This document shows, one piece after another, positions 25,828 to 34,347 of a DNA stretch of 64,000 bases (its first letter is position 1; each line of letters opens with the position of its first letter). The translations under genes were made by a program, and so were the position numbers. The stretch spans positions 4,148,601-4,212,600 of the forward strand of contig NZ_OY762276.1 in the NCBI RefSeq assembly GCF_963665445.1, in the 5' to 3' direction. A model generated the notes under the pieces. The model saw only the letters and a program-made list of their open reading frames with translations. It was not told the DNA's origin and searched no databases. Source of the stretch: an uncultured Desulfobulbus sp. (GTDB lineage: Bacteria; Desulfobacterota; Desulfobulbia; Desulfobulbales; Desulfobulbaceae).

Positions 25828-26448
25828 TCAGTTAAGCTTGCGTTTACTCGCCCTGAGGCGTGAACGGGCAAACCAGCCCAGGCCGATAACGGCGATCACC
25901 ACGATCACGATGTCGACCTGATGGGAGTATTTCTGGACCACGGTCCAGTGCTCCCGCAACCGCATCCCCAGCACCAGGAGAAAACCGTTCCACAGGGTGG
26001 CCCCGATCAGGGTCGCCACCATGAAGGGGAGCAAGCGCATCTTGCCCATACCGGCTGGAATGGAGATGAAATGGCGGATCACCGGAATAAACCGGGCAAT
26101 GAACACGGTGAGCACGCCCTGGCGTTTGCTGAAATAGCGCTCCGTCAACTCCAGATCGTGCCGGTTCAAGAGCAGATATTTCCCCACCTTCAACACCAGC
26201 GGCTTACCGCCGTAATACCCCATCCAGTAGGAGAGCAGCGAGCCCGCCAACGAGCCCAAACTGGTGGCGAGCAGGGCCAGCCACAGGTTCCACTTGCCGT
26301 CCGTGACCAGAAAGCCGACAAAGGGCATGACCGCCTCACTGGGCACAGGCGCGATCATGCTTTCCAGGGCCATGAGTATAAATGCGCCCGCATAGGCGGC
26401 GGTATCGAGAATACGGACAGCGGTGTGGCTGATCAATTCGGTAAGCAT
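25828..26448 (-). CDS. DedA family membrane protein
   Basis: A 206-aa polytopic DedA/SNARE-associated family protein. It shows the family motifs EAVMPFVGFL (residue about 35) and GSLAGSLLSYWMGYYGG. It also has the basic FISIPAGMGKM with RFIPVIRHFISIPAG, the membrane re-entrant block with essential arginine. DedA proteins, which include UptA, are implicated in undecaprenyl phosphate recycling across the inner membrane. That matches its position 9 bp downstream of uppP, the pyrophosphatase for the same lipid carrier. Confidence 0.9.
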   Translation of the reverse strand: MLTELISHTAVRILDTAAYAGAFILMALESMIAPVPSEAVMPFVGFLVTDGKWNLWLALLATSLGSLAGSLLSYWMGYYGGKPLVLKVGKYLLLNRHDLELTERYFSKRQGVLTVFIARFIPVIRHFISIPAGMGKMRLLPFMVATLIGATLWNGFLLVLGMRLREHWTVVQKYSHQVDIVIVVIAVIGLGWFARSRLRASKRKLN

Positions 26449-26457
26449 AGCGCTCCA

Positions 26458-27258
26458 TCAACGAAGGAAATAGACTAGGGCAATGGCCCCGAAGATAACC
26501 CGGTACCAGGCAAAGAGACGAAAATCGTGGTGGGCCACGAAACGAATCAGCCCCTTGATAGCCAGGAGGGCACTGAAAAATGCGGTGATGAAGCCCACCG
26601 CAAAAAAGGCCGGATCCGCGCTGCCCAGGGCCTGCCATGATTTCATCACATCGTAGCCGGTGGCGAGAAACATGGTGGGAATGGCGAGGAAAAAAGAAAA
26701 TTCCGTGGCCGCCTGCCGTGACAGGCCAAAGAGCATGCCGCCGATAATGGTGGCACCGGAACGTGAAGTCCCGGGGATGAGCGAAAAAACCTGGGCAAAC
26801 CCGACCTTGAGTGCATCCTGCCAGCTCATCTGGTCGACATCGCTGATCCGCACCCGCATCGGACGTCGCTCCACCACGAAGATGATCAGTCCGCCGACGA
26901 TCAAGGCCACCGCCACCACCAACGGATCGAAAAGATAGGCTTTAATGATCTTGTGCAGGGCCAGTCCGAAGATTGCCGCAGGTACCACGCCGACAATCAG
27001 ATTGATGACGAAACGCCAGGCCGCGGCATCGCCTCGCAAGCCGTGAATGACCCGCATCAGGCGCTCGCGATAGTGCCAGCAGACCGCAAGGATGGCCCCT
27101 AGCTGAATGACGATCTCGAAGGTTTTGGCCTGCTCGCCGGTATAGCTGAGCAGATCGCCACTGATGATCAGGTGGCCGGTGGAGGAAATCGGTAAAAACT
27201 CGGTGAGTCCTTCGACAATGCCGAGCACAACACTTTGGAGAAAGGCAAAAAGCTCCAT
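26458..27258 (-). CDS. uppP: Undecaprenyl-diphosphatase UppP (BacA)
   Basis: A 266-aa membrane phosphatase that dephosphorylates undecaprenyl pyrophosphate so that the lipid carrier can be reused for cell-wall synthesis. The two catalytic motifs are [15 protein letters not shown] (about residues 15-29) and [15 protein letters not shown] (about 161-175). About eight hydrophobic segments are seen. It precedes dedA with a 9-bp gap. Length is standard. Also known to give bacitracin resistance when overexpressed. Confidence 0.95.
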   Translation of the reverse strand: MELFAFLQSVVLGIVEGLTEFLPISSTGHLIISGDLLSYTGEQAKTFEIVIQLGAILAVCWHYRERLMRVIHGLRGDAAAWRFVINLIVGVVPAAIFGLALHKIIKAYLFDPLVVAVALIVGGLIIFVVERRPMRVRISDVDQMSWQDALKVGFAQVFSLIPGTSRSGATIIGGMLFGLSRQAATEFSFFLAIPTMFLATGYDVMKSWQALGSADPAFFAVGFITAFFSALLAIKGLIRFVAHHDFRLFAWYRVIFGAIALVYFLR

Positions 27259-27426
27259 GGAATCAACACACTAGGGACAGCATAAAAAGGGGATCGCTCT
27301 TTCCCCCATGGAAAGAGCAGATCAGGCCCAAGGGCACTCTGCCTGTAACTCGAAAAGGCTTTCCATGTCAAGGAGATACCGGAAAATGGGTGGTGCCGCC
27401 CGCCGGGAGGTAGCGTCAAAATCGAT

Positions 27427-28509
27427 TCAATCCCCGTTGCGATCAAGATGCTCAAAGTAGGGCTGGTACTCGCGAAAATACATATCCGAGAGGGTGAGGA
27501 AGGCTGTGAGGGCCAGGGGCCCATAGATGATTCCCATCAGGCCGCACATGCTGATGCCGCCGATGATCGACAGCAGTACCAACAGCGGCGGCAACTGGGC
27601 CTGATTGCCGACAAATCTCGGTTTGAACAGATAATCGATGGAAAAGGAAAGCAGGGTATAGAAGATCACGGCAAACAGGGCCTGCCATACATGGCCCTTG
27701 AGGTAGAGAATCACGGCCGTGGGCATAAAAACCAGGCCAATGCCGACTATGGGCATGAACGCCATCACCGCCATCACCGCCCCCCAGAGCACAGGGGAAA
27801 TGTAACCCATTACCGCAAAGTAAATACCGCCGCAAACGCCCTGGATCAGGCCGCTAAGGGTATTGCCCACGAGAATCGCTCCGGAAATGGAGGAAAAACG
27901 CGCAATCAGAAACCGGTTCTGCGCTTCGGGCAGGGGGGAAAGCCGGAGGAGAAAGTCGGTCAGGCGCTCAAACTCGATCAGCAGAAAAAAAACACCGGTG
28001 ATGACGATACAGAACTGAAAGATAAAACTGATGATATCCGCGGCCAACTTTGAAACCTGGTTGTAGAGGAACAGGCCGACGGTGGTGGAAAACTTGGTGA
28101 TCATCTCCGGCAACTTGTCGATGTCGACGTGGATGCCGAAACCGCCAAGAAAATCAGTGATCCAGTGAACCTGGGGATTGTTTGCCAAGGTTTGCTGGAG
28201 GAGTTCCACAAGATCGTTCTTTTTCGCCAGTTGGATAACACCCGGAATTTCTGCGGAGAGCGAACCAATACTGAACAAGAGTGGCAGGAAGACGCACAGG
28301 GTGATCAACAGGCAGGTCAGGCTTGCCGCAATCCAGGGCCGAATGCGGGCAGTCATCCTGAGATGGGCCGGATGAAAGACCGTGGCCAAAAGAAAGGCGA
28401 GGAAAAGTTGGGTCCAGAACGGCCACAGCACCACCCCCAACATCAGGCAGGAAAGGGAAAAAATCACTAAAAAGGTGACACGCTGAATCGTTGGCGGTGA
28501 AGAGGCCAT
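27427..28509 (-). CDS. AI-2E family permease (PerM/YdiK type)
   Basis: A 360-aa membrane protein of the AI-2E transporter family (UPF0118). It has about eight hydrophobic segments, with a pair at the N-terminus (FLVIFSLSCLMLGVVLWPF), a central amphipathic region around residues 65-150, and the conserved GISMCGLMGIIYGPLALTAFLTL near the C-terminus. Members export diverse small molecules or ions, and only a few are truly AI-2 exporters. It is 168 bp upstream of uppP and may be transcribed separately. Confidence 0.88.
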   Translation of the reverse strand: MASSPPTIQRVTFLVIFSLSCLMLGVVLWPFWTQLFLAFLLATVFHPAHLRMTARIRPWIAASLTCLLITLCVFLPLLFSIGSLSAEIPGVIQLAKKNDLVELLQQTLANNPQVHWITDFLGGFGIHVDIDKLPEMITKFSTTVGLFLYNQVSKLAADIISFIFQFCIVITGVFFLLIEFERLTDFLLRLSPLPEAQNRFLIARFSSISGAILVGNTLSGLIQGVCGGIYFAVMGYISPVLWGAVMAVMAFMPIVGIGLVFMPTAVILYLKGHVWQALFAVIFYTLLSFSIDYLFKPRFVGNQAQLPPLLVLLSIIGGISMCGLMGIIYGPLALTAFLTLSDMYFREYQPYFEHLDRNGD

Positions 28510-28777
28510 ACATACTCCGGGAACTGCTCATCCACAAAAAACCGGTCAAAGCCGGACAGAAAAGACGATTGCTGTCATTGTAAAACCGAACCATCAAGAA
28601 CGCCAGCCTATTGTCACTGGGTGGTCGCCGACATCCGTAGGCGAGCTTGCGACCGAACAATTATCAGGTAAGGAAAAGAAAATTCCGCCGATTTCACCGC
28701 CGATTCGGCAGGGAAAATTCTTGCAAGGCCGAAATGAATGGTGTAGATAAGTTTTCCTTGCAGCATAGTCAATATGT

Positions 28778-28855
28778 CGGGGCGTAGCGCAGCCTGGTTA
28801 GCGCGCCTGCCTTGGGAGCAGGAGGTCGAGTGTTCGAATCACTCCGCCCCGACCA
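28778..28855 (+). tRNA. tRNA-Pro (anticodon UGG)
   Basis: A cloverleaf with CGGGGCG at 28778 pairing with CGCCCCG before ACCA. The anticodon stem CCTGC/GCAGG encloses the loop CTTGGGA (anticodon TGG), and the T loop is TTCGAAT. CCA is encoded. It is immediately followed by a terminator and then by a truncated integrase gene, which suggests that this tRNA served as an integration site. Confidence 0.95.
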
Positions 28856-28867
28856 TTAAATATAATG

Positions 28868-28905
28868 AAAAGCCAAATACCTACAAGGTGTTTGGCTTTT
28901 TTTTT
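28868..28905 (+). terminator. tRNA-Pro terminator
   Basis: AAAAGCCAAATACCT (28868-28882) pairs with AGGTGTTTGGCTTTT (28886-28900), loop ACA, T run to 28905. It also ends the minus-strand integrase remnant. Confidence 0.88.
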
Positions 28906-28910
28906 GGTGC

Positions 28911-29453
28911 TTATTCCATTTTTTGGTGGCGGTTGTCAGTGGCGGTTTTGCTCTCGCCATTGGAAAATCGGCCTTCCAGGCCCTTCATAGCGGCTACCTG
29001 AGAATCACCAATCGAGTGCAAATATATTTCGGTGGTGGTCAAAGACTTATGACCGAGAATCTCGGAAATGGTCTTCTTGCTTATGCTCTTGCTGTCGGCC
29101 AGAACGCTGGCAATAAAGTGCCGGAGTTCATGATAATGAATCGGTGGATGAATCCCGGCCCTTTTGTTAATCCCATACAGCATTTTTCGCCTGTTCCTGA
29201 ATCGGTCCCCTGTTTCCTCATTCAAAAATACCCATTGTTCATGCTTACGGTTTCTGTATAGAAACTGAAAATTTTCCAATAAATCATCGTTCATATAAGT
29301 AATAATCGGCTCATACCCGCCGCCACGGCGTTTTTTTGTCCATCGGGTAACTGTACGGTTTTTAAAATCGACATCATCCCAGGTTAGACGAAGCACTTCA
29401 TCAACACGGGCCGCAAGGTGGATCAGCCACTTTTTTTGGGGTAAGCAGAGCTG
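28911..29453 (-). pseudogene. 5'-truncated tyrosine recombinase (integrase)
   Basis: The catalytic half of a phage-type tyrosine integrase. The open frame runs from a TGA at 29454-29456 with no usable Met before about 29396, so the N-terminal arm- and core-binding domains are missing. Catalytic residues are still visible: the first Arg in LAARVDEVLRLTWDDVD, HELRH for the His-x-x-Arg box, LGHKS for the second His, and the Tyr in TTTEIYLH. A run of seven A/T at 29432-29438 may be the break point. Because it abuts tRNA-Pro, it is probably the remnant of an element integrated there. The fragment could not act alone. Confidence 0.8.
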
Positions 29454-29472
29454 TCATTTTTCTTTCTCGTTC

Positions 29473-29501
29473 TTGACGCAAAGATTTTTTGTATATACAT
29501 T
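29473..29501 (+). promoter_or_regulatory. Promoter of the BrnT/BrnA operon
   Basis: TTGACG (29473-29478) and TACATT (29496-29501) with a 17-bp spacer; TATACA at 29494 is an alternative -10. It lies just upstream of brnT. In known systems the BrnA-BrnT complex represses this promoter. Confidence 0.5.
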
Positions 29502-29507
29502 AATTCC

Positions 29508-29786
29508 ATGAAAATTGAATTCGACCCGGTCAAATCCGAAAAAAACAAGAATCAAAGAGAACTGCCTTTTGACAAGGCATCGGAATTTGATTGGGAGAAT
29601 GCGGTTTACCTTGAAGATGAAAGAAACCCGTATCCAGAAAGGAGATTCATAGCGGTTGGATACCTGGAGCACAGGTTGTACGTTCTTTGTTTCACACCAA
29701 TCCCGGATGGAGTCAGAATAATTAGTTTTCGGAAGGCTAACGAAAGGGAGGCGAAACGATATGGCAAAACAATTACCCTTGACTGA
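29508..29786 (+). CDS. brnT: BrnT ribonuclease toxin
   Basis: A 92-aa toxin of the BrnT family (RelE-like fold RNase). The opening MKIEFDPVKSEKNKNQRELPF and FDWENAVYLEDERNPYPERRF are the family signature, and the C-terminal VRIISFRKANEREAKRY is the conserved catalytic region. It overlaps the antitoxin gene by 26 bp, in the usual toxin-first order. The copy looks intact. It sits inside the accessory segment next to the tRNA-Pro integrase remnant, where it would stabilise the island. Confidence 0.93.
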   Translation: MKIEFDPVKSEKNKNQRELPFDKASEFDWENAVYLEDERNPYPERRFIAVGYLEHRLYVLCFTPIPDGVRIISFRKANEREAKRYGKTITLD

Positions 29787-30039
29787 TAAAGACGGAGAAG
29801 TCCGGGAGTTAACAAAGGAGGATTTCAAAAAATTCAAGCCTGCCAGCGAAGTCTTACCCAAAGAACTCATTGCAGTTCTGCCCAAAAGGGGGAGACCACA
29901 AACGGCATCGCCTAAAAAGCCGGTGAATATACGGCTATCTGATGATGTGCTTTCAGCATTCAAAGCGACTGGTAAGGGCTGGCAAACTAGAATCAATGAA
30001 GCTCTCCGAGATTGGTTAAAGGAAAATCGCCCAGCATAA
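29761..30039 (+). CDS. brnA: BrnA antitoxin
   Basis: A 92-aa antitoxin of the BrnA family. The N-terminal part (LTDKDGEVRELTKEDFKKFKPASEVLP) wraps and neutralises BrnT. The C-terminal ribbon-helix-helix KPVNIRLSDDVLSAFKATGKGWQTRINEALRDWL binds the operator as a dimer. It starts inside the end of brnT. The system appears complete and functional by sequence. Confidence 0.93.
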   Translation: MAKQLPLTDKDGEVRELTKEDFKKFKPASEVLPKELIAVLPKRGRPQTASPKKPVNIRLSDDVLSAFKATGKGWQTRINEALRDWLKENRPA

Positions 30040-30234
30040 TTTCTTTACCCCCCCGGCAAACGCTGCTGCCGTTTGTCGATAGGTTGCTTCTCTTCGCGGA
30101 TCGCGGCTTGAGGGCTTGGTGGTTACGGATTCAGCGGTTTTTCGCTGAAAGATTGTACCGGCGCGCTTCGCCCCCTGGTTACCTGCTGCGCAGAACTGCA
30201 GAGAGCGCGAAGTTGTTCCGGGGTAAGCGGGAGT

Positions 30235-30915
30235 CTATCCCGCGAGCGTTGCCCTGAATTCGTTGCGCTTGGTTTCCATCTTCTTGATGAAAGCTTGTTC
30301 ATCTTCAAAGAAGGCGTGCAAGTCTTCCTCAATCATGCCTTGGCAGAGGAAGACGATTTTATCGATGTCGTTGGGCTGCACTTCCAGGGAAGCGCAGACG
30401 GACATGAGAATGCCGCGGGCCTGCTTGCGGAGCATGACAATATCACGGTGTTTCACGGGGTGGGTCCGGACGTAGCCGAAAACACCGGTCCAGATAACAG
30501 CCTGGACCTTTTCCCAGAACTCGGAAACCTTGGCCTTTGTCTGGTTGTGGTTGCGGTTAACCGGGCTGTCGGAATGCCGGGTCCATTCGGTGGTGAGATA
30601 CCCCCAGAGACTTTTCAAGGCGTTGACCAGGTCAACAACCGTGTTGATCTGATTGCCTTCTCCGTCGGAAAATTCTCGGAGTTTTGGCCGGCGGAGCTGG
30701 TATTCGACACGGGTAACGGGTTGCTGATCGTAGGTGTTGACGCCCCAGATCTCGGAAAAGATCTGTTGTTTATGGGTAGCGCGGGTGCCTTTAAGTTCGG
30801 CAACCTTGTCATAGATGCGAAGCATCAGGTTCCCCTTGCCGACGCGGACCCCGGAAAACTTGCGGTTGGTGTAATCACGGTCGAACTCGAGGACGTCCGG
30901 ATCTGGTTCCGGGTG
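30235..30915 (-). pseudogene. Eroded phage/plasmid-type replication initiator
   Basis: The 196-aa frame from the Met at 30825 continues upstream in frame for about 30 more codons (DVLEFDRDYTNRKFSGVRVGKGNLMLRIYDK) until a TGA at 30916-30918, and has no start of its own. GVRVGKGNLMLRIYDK and TRVEYQLRRPKLREF are typical of replication initiation factors of the Rep_trans/RstA kind found in filamentous phages and small integrative elements. The remaining C-terminus is helical and acidic. The N-terminal part and its catalytic tyrosine region are missing, so I call this a remnant. It fits a replicative integrative element formerly inserted at tRNA-Pro. Confidence 0.6.
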
Positions 30916-30975
30916 TCACCGCCGCTTGTAAACAATGAACAGAGCGTCTATGGCAAGCTTAAAAATTGAGGTTCC

Positions 30976-31101
30976 TTATCTCTTGTCGCTGATCCTCTGT
31001 ATTTTCAGCCTATTTGGATTGCCGCAGGTTAGTTGGCGATCACCAGGCCTGGGATTGGCCGTGTACAGCTTCCGACATATCCGACATGGACGCTTTCGAT
31101 T
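30976..31101 (-). pseudogene. Zinc-ribbon protein remnant (transposon-associated type)
   Basis: The minus-strand frame reads NRKRPCRICRKLYTANPRPGD followed by RQLTCGNPNRLK. This closely matches the N-terminus of the zinc-ribbon protein encoded at 53353 in the second IS21-type transposon (KKRPCRICRKWFTPDPRVGD then RQKTCGNPECMKK). The second cysteine of the second pair is lost and the frame ends soon after, so it is a decayed third copy of this gene family. Nothing else of the transposon is clearly visible beside it. Confidence 0.6.
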
Positions 31102-31380
31102 CCGGAGTTGTTCGCTCACTGTCCATCCCTGGAGGTTCATCTCTCTCCAGGGATGGAAGGTAAAGAAAGTGATCACAGGTCAACAAAAAAAGCGGGGTTG
31201 GGAAAAATGAAGAGGCGGGTTGATCGGTAGTGACTTTCCATGGAGTACAAAATCGTCTCCGCTTGGGTACTTTGACGCCCCTGTTAGTTAAAGCCTGGGG
31301 AGATCTTTTTCCACGAAATCGGGAAAGAGTCTTGGCCGGGATTCTCCCGCTCGTTATTACCAGGAAATGGTAAGAAAGAC

Positions 31381-31408
31381 AAAAAAGGCGGAACCGTTTA
31401 GCTCCGCC
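31381..31408 (-). terminator. Terminator of the minus-strand PEP-CTERM gene
   Basis: GGCGGA (31387-31392) pairs with TCCGCC (31403-31408). On the minus strand it is followed by six T (31386-31381). It is 28 bp past the stop of the PEP-CTERM gene. Confidence 0.8.
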
Positions 31409-31435
31409 CTCCACTTTCCGACATTTCGGAATAAA

Positions 31436-32056
31436 TCAGTTAGCTTTTCTCCGGCCAAACGCTGCTAAACCAATTATACCTGTTCCGAAAAGGACCATAG
31501 TGCCAGGTTCAGGCACAAGATTTTGCGATGTGGCGACCGTGACATTATCCAGGATTGCACCTAAATTATCTCCCCCCGAATTGCTAAAACTTAACGCTCC
31601 ACTACTGCTGGTTGTAAGTGTAAAATTTTTCAGGACCAGACCGTCACCAGTGGAGACGGTAAAAACTTGAGACCAATCTCCGAGGGTTACCGTAACTACA
31701 TTCGTATCTCCCCTGGTCGATCCTCCAAGATAAAACGAGAGTTCGTAAGTACCTGCTGTAAAGGAATATTTAGATTGGAGCACACCGGCGTTGCTGGTTG
31801 ATCCATCCAAGTCGACATAGAGGCCGTTACCAGGAAAAAAATCATAGAATCCATTTCCGACAAGATCTACTGTTCCATCAAACACAGACCATTTCGAAAA
31901 CGAGTTGTAATTTAGGACTCCAACGCCTCCATTTTCAGTATCAAAGTTATCTTGAAATATTGTGGTAGCCTGAGCCGAAATAACGCTGACAAACAGCAGG
32001 CCAACAAGGGACACTACCGAAAAAAATTTTTTCCCCTGAGTCAGGTGAACCTCCAT
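31436..32056 (-). CDS. PEP-CTERM secreted protein
   Basis: A 206-aa exported protein. It has a signal peptide (GKKFFSVVSLVGLLFVSVISAQA), a beta-rich Ser/Thr/Gly-rich body starting IFQDNFDTENGGVGVLN, and a C-terminal PEP-CTERM sorting signal VPEPGTMVLFGTGIIGLAA followed by FGRRK. The PEP motif, hydrophobic helix and basic tail are recognised and removed by an exosortase, usually in bacteria that make extracellular polysaccharide. I chose the ATG at 32056; the frame extends to 32107. The body resembles carbohydrate-binding or choice-of-anchor type modules. No exosortase gene is in this window. Confidence 0.88.
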   Translation of the reverse strand: MEVHLTQGKKFFSVVSLVGLLFVSVISAQATTIFQDNFDTENGGVGVLNYNSFSKWSVFDGTVDLVGNGFYDFFPGNGLYVDLDGSTSNAGVLQSKYSFTAGTYELSFYLGGSTRGDTNVVTVTLGDWSQVFTVSTGDGLVLKNFTLTTSSSGALSFSNSGGDNLGAILDNVTVATSQNLVPEPGTMVLFGTGIIGLAAFGRRKAN

Positions 32057-32208
32057 TTTCTTTAGTCTATACCTTAATTGCTCGATCCTCGAATCGAAAG
32101 CTGGCAACTCTATATTAATTTATGCAAAGAACATTCCTCAACCCATTCACCAAGTTTAGAAGTAATGGAAACAATATATTGTGATTATAATAAAAATTTT
32201 AATCTTTA

Positions 32209-32780
32209 CTGAATTTTGGAGTTTCTGATCGGCCCAGACGGTAGGCGGGTTTTGGGCCCATCTGGAAAAATATAAAAAAATTGACATAGGTGCATAATTG
32301 TCGTTCTCGTAAAAAGCCTCGAGAACGACGTTTCGAGCTTCGTAAGTTGCTGATTTCACGACGTGTGATATCCTGGCTTTTGACTTTTTACGAAGCCATC
32401 ATAATTGCGGCCCCCTCGCTTTCCCTGGAGAGCGCGGCCTCCAGAAGAGAACAACTTCACTCTTCCGGAGGCCAACGTGGGCAACAAGGGATATAGCAGT
32501 ATCCCCCGCGACCCTGTTTGAATCTATCACATTCCTCGCCAGGGCTGTACCGGTACCTTCGATTGCAACCTTTATCGAGCTGCTGATTGGGGCCATGCTC
32601 ACCCAGACCGTGTTTGACAACCGGGGCCTGGCTGGCGATTACGCCGTTGTACAGTTTACAGTTGGAGCGCTTAGTACAAAACACATGCCTCCAGGAGGGC
32701 AAGTGGTCTTTGACCGCCTTCCGGGTGCGGATTGCCCGGATGATGGTAACCTTATTTCACCAACTGGTCTGGTTTCTGAT
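32209..32780 (+). pseudogene. Eroded copy of the DDE insertion sequence found at 45032
   Basis: The sequence parallels the intact element at 45032-46584 from its left end (TTTTGGAGTTTC near 32214 against the TIR GTTTGGAGTTTC). It continues through an A-rich leader, the hairpin region, and the first part of the transposase (CAACAAGGGATATAGCAG, CATGCTCACCCAGACC). Single-base changes, indels and a 103-bp MITE insertion (32299-32401) break it, and similarity stops around 32780. It is clearly a dead copy. Confidence 0.75.
32299..32401. mobile_element. 103-bp MITE, copy A, related to the IS1182-like element
   Basis: It begins TGTCGTTCTCGTAAAAAG and ends with the complement of TGATGGCTTCGTAAAAAGTC, sharing TCGTAAAAAG with the ends of the IS1182-like element at 34348. 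TAAT flanks it on both sides (32295-32298 and 32402-32405), a 4-bp target duplication. It is non-coding. It has inserted into the leader of the eroded IS at 32209. A second copy of the same length is at 36241. Confidence 0.85.
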
Positions 32781-32901
32781 CTATGCTTACCCACTGCGCG
32801 GCATGCGTCCACGGAGGAATTTGAGGATGCTGATAGTGGAGACAAGAGCGAAGAGGAATGGCTCCTCTTTTCATGTTGACTGGGCCTGTGGGGAGGAATA
32901 G

Positions 32902-33195
32902 GTGGACTGCTCCTTGGTCGGTGGTACGCAAATTGTTTGGAGCGGCACCACGGAAGGCATCATTTTCCTTAAAACAGGAAAAAACCAGGGAGCGATCACT
33001 AGCCCGATCGGCTACAACCTGTTCAAATATGGGGCATTGCCCATTTCCATCCGGAGCAAACCGCTCCCCCTCAATTTTTCCGAAAAATTGAAAAAGTTCG
33101 CATGGTCTGCCAATGCCCGCCCATGGAGTTTTTCAATACCTGCAAATCAATATGGCGTAATCTTTACACAACTTAACTTGAGTAAAATTATATGA
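32902..33195 (+). CDS. Hypothetical protein (GTG start)
   Basis: A 97-aa frame starting with GTG, preceded by GGGGAGG about 5 nt upstream. It reads CSLVGGTQIVWSGTTEGIIF and later GYNLFKYGALPISIRSKPL, and has no family that I recognise. Composition is not biased toward rare codons. It lies between an eroded IS and a PEP-CTERM gene and could be part of a broken older gene. Low certainty that it is expressed. Confidence 0.35.
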   Translation: MDCSLVGGTQIVWSGTTEGIIFLKTGKNQGAITSPIGYNLFKYGALPISIRSKPLPLNFSEKLKKFAWSANARPWSFSIPANQYGVIFTQLNLSKII

Positions 33196-33311
33196 ATAAG
33201 GGATAATTTTTGCATAAAATTGGTAAAGTTGACGTCTCAAAGGGTCTCGGTTTTCGCAAACAGGGCCAAGAAAACAATTTCACAAAGTAACTACCTAAAA
33301 AGAGGGCATTT

Positions 33312-33986
33312 ATGAAAAAGTTTACAGCGATGTTTCTTGGAGGATTTTTATTCTGTAATTTTACCTCTTCGGCAAATGCAGGGCACATCGATTGGGTTGA
33401 CTGGACGAGTTCAGGAAATAAGAGTGCACAAGGTACCCTGGCCGGAGGGACAATCGCTGTGACCTATAATGGGGAGTGGAGTTTTGTTCAGACGGGTGCT
33501 GGAACAAACTATTGGACAGAAGGAAGCCCTGCACCGTATACCGGCAACTCGGTGGTGGACAATGCGCCAACTCCTGCTGAAGGGATCGCACTCAGCACCG
33601 CTGGAACGAAAACAATCACCTTTAGCCAAGCTGTTTTGAACCCGGTATTTGCGTTCAACAGCTGGAACGGAAACAGTATTGATTTCGGCACAGCGATAAC
33701 CATCCTGTCCACTGGACAAGGGTACTGGGGATCTGGCTCGATCGCCCTGGCGGCCGACGGGAAGGGCTGGAATTGGATATCCGGCGAACCGCATGGCGTT
33801 CTCCAATTGACAGGAACCTTCACATCAATCACCTTTACCGATACACTAAATGAGAATTGGCACGGTTTCACGATCGGCATTGAAGGCGTTGCCCCGCCCA
33901 ACAATCCTGTCCCGGAACCCACGGCCATGCTTCTCTTCGGAACCGGCCTTGCGGGGCTTGCAGCGGTAGGTCGCAGACGTAAATAA
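33312..33986 (+). CDS. PEP-CTERM secreted protein
   Basis: A 224-aa exported protein with signal peptide MKKFTAMFLGGFLFCNFTSSANA and a beta-rich body beginning GHIDWVDWTSSGNKSAQGTLAG. It ends in the PEP-CTERM signal VPEPTAMLLFGTGLAGLAA followed by VGRRRK. The body (IDFGTAITILSTGQGYWGSG, ITFTDTLNENWHGFTIGI) looks like the choice-of-anchor type domains common in PEP-CTERM proteins. It faces away from the other PEP-CTERM gene 1.3 kb upstream. A terminator follows at 34053. The cognate exosortase must be elsewhere. Confidence 0.9.
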   Translation: MKKFTAMFLGGFLFCNFTSSANAGHIDWVDWTSSGNKSAQGTLAGGTIAVTYNGEWSFVQTGAGTNYWTEGSPAPYTGNSVVDNAPTPAEGIALSTAGTKTITFSQAVLNPVFAFNSWNGNSIDFGTAITILSTGQGYWGSGSIALAADGKGWNWISGEPHGVLQLTGTFTSITFTDTLNENWHGFTIGIEGVAPPNNPVPEPTAMLLFGTGLAGLAAVGRRRK

Positions 33987-34052
33987 TTTCATTCATAAAC
34001 GACCACCTTTCCGTGGTGAGAGGCTGTCGTTTAAGGAGTCAAAACAGAGCAC

Positions 34053-34087
34053 GCCCTTGTGGAAGTATTTCCATGAGGGCTTTTTTT
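34053..34087 (+). terminator. Terminator of the plus-strand PEP-CTERM gene
   Basis: GCCCTTGTGGAA (34053-34064) pairs with TTCCATGAGGGC (34069-34080) with one mismatch, followed by seven T (34081-34087). Confidence 0.85.
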
Positions 34088-34281
34088 GTGCACGGCTTCA
34101 GTGAGATGAAAAGGATCTGCAAACAGCAGGATTGCACCAATGCAGGTCGGTGTCTTGCCCCGCACGTGCCTAACACGGTTCTCATCGCATTTTGATCAAG
34201 GGCTAACCCGTTCATATTGAACACCGGGTTTAATAGGATCGTTCACAGGTCCTCACGGTCAAATGAACGCTCCTGCCTCCG

Positions 34282-34323
34282 TGCCCCTTTGCTGCCTTCA
34301 CCCCTTTTGGCAGCAAAGGGGCA
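34282..34323. repeat. 15-bp perfect hairpin in the intergenic gap
   Basis: TGCCCCTTTGCTGCC (34282-34296) pairs perfectly with 34309-34323 around a 12-nt loop. No T run follows, so it may be an older terminator or repeat. The rest of 33987-34347 shows no gene. Confidence 0.55.
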
Positions 34324-34347
34324 TTCTCAATTTTCTGGTTCAATATT

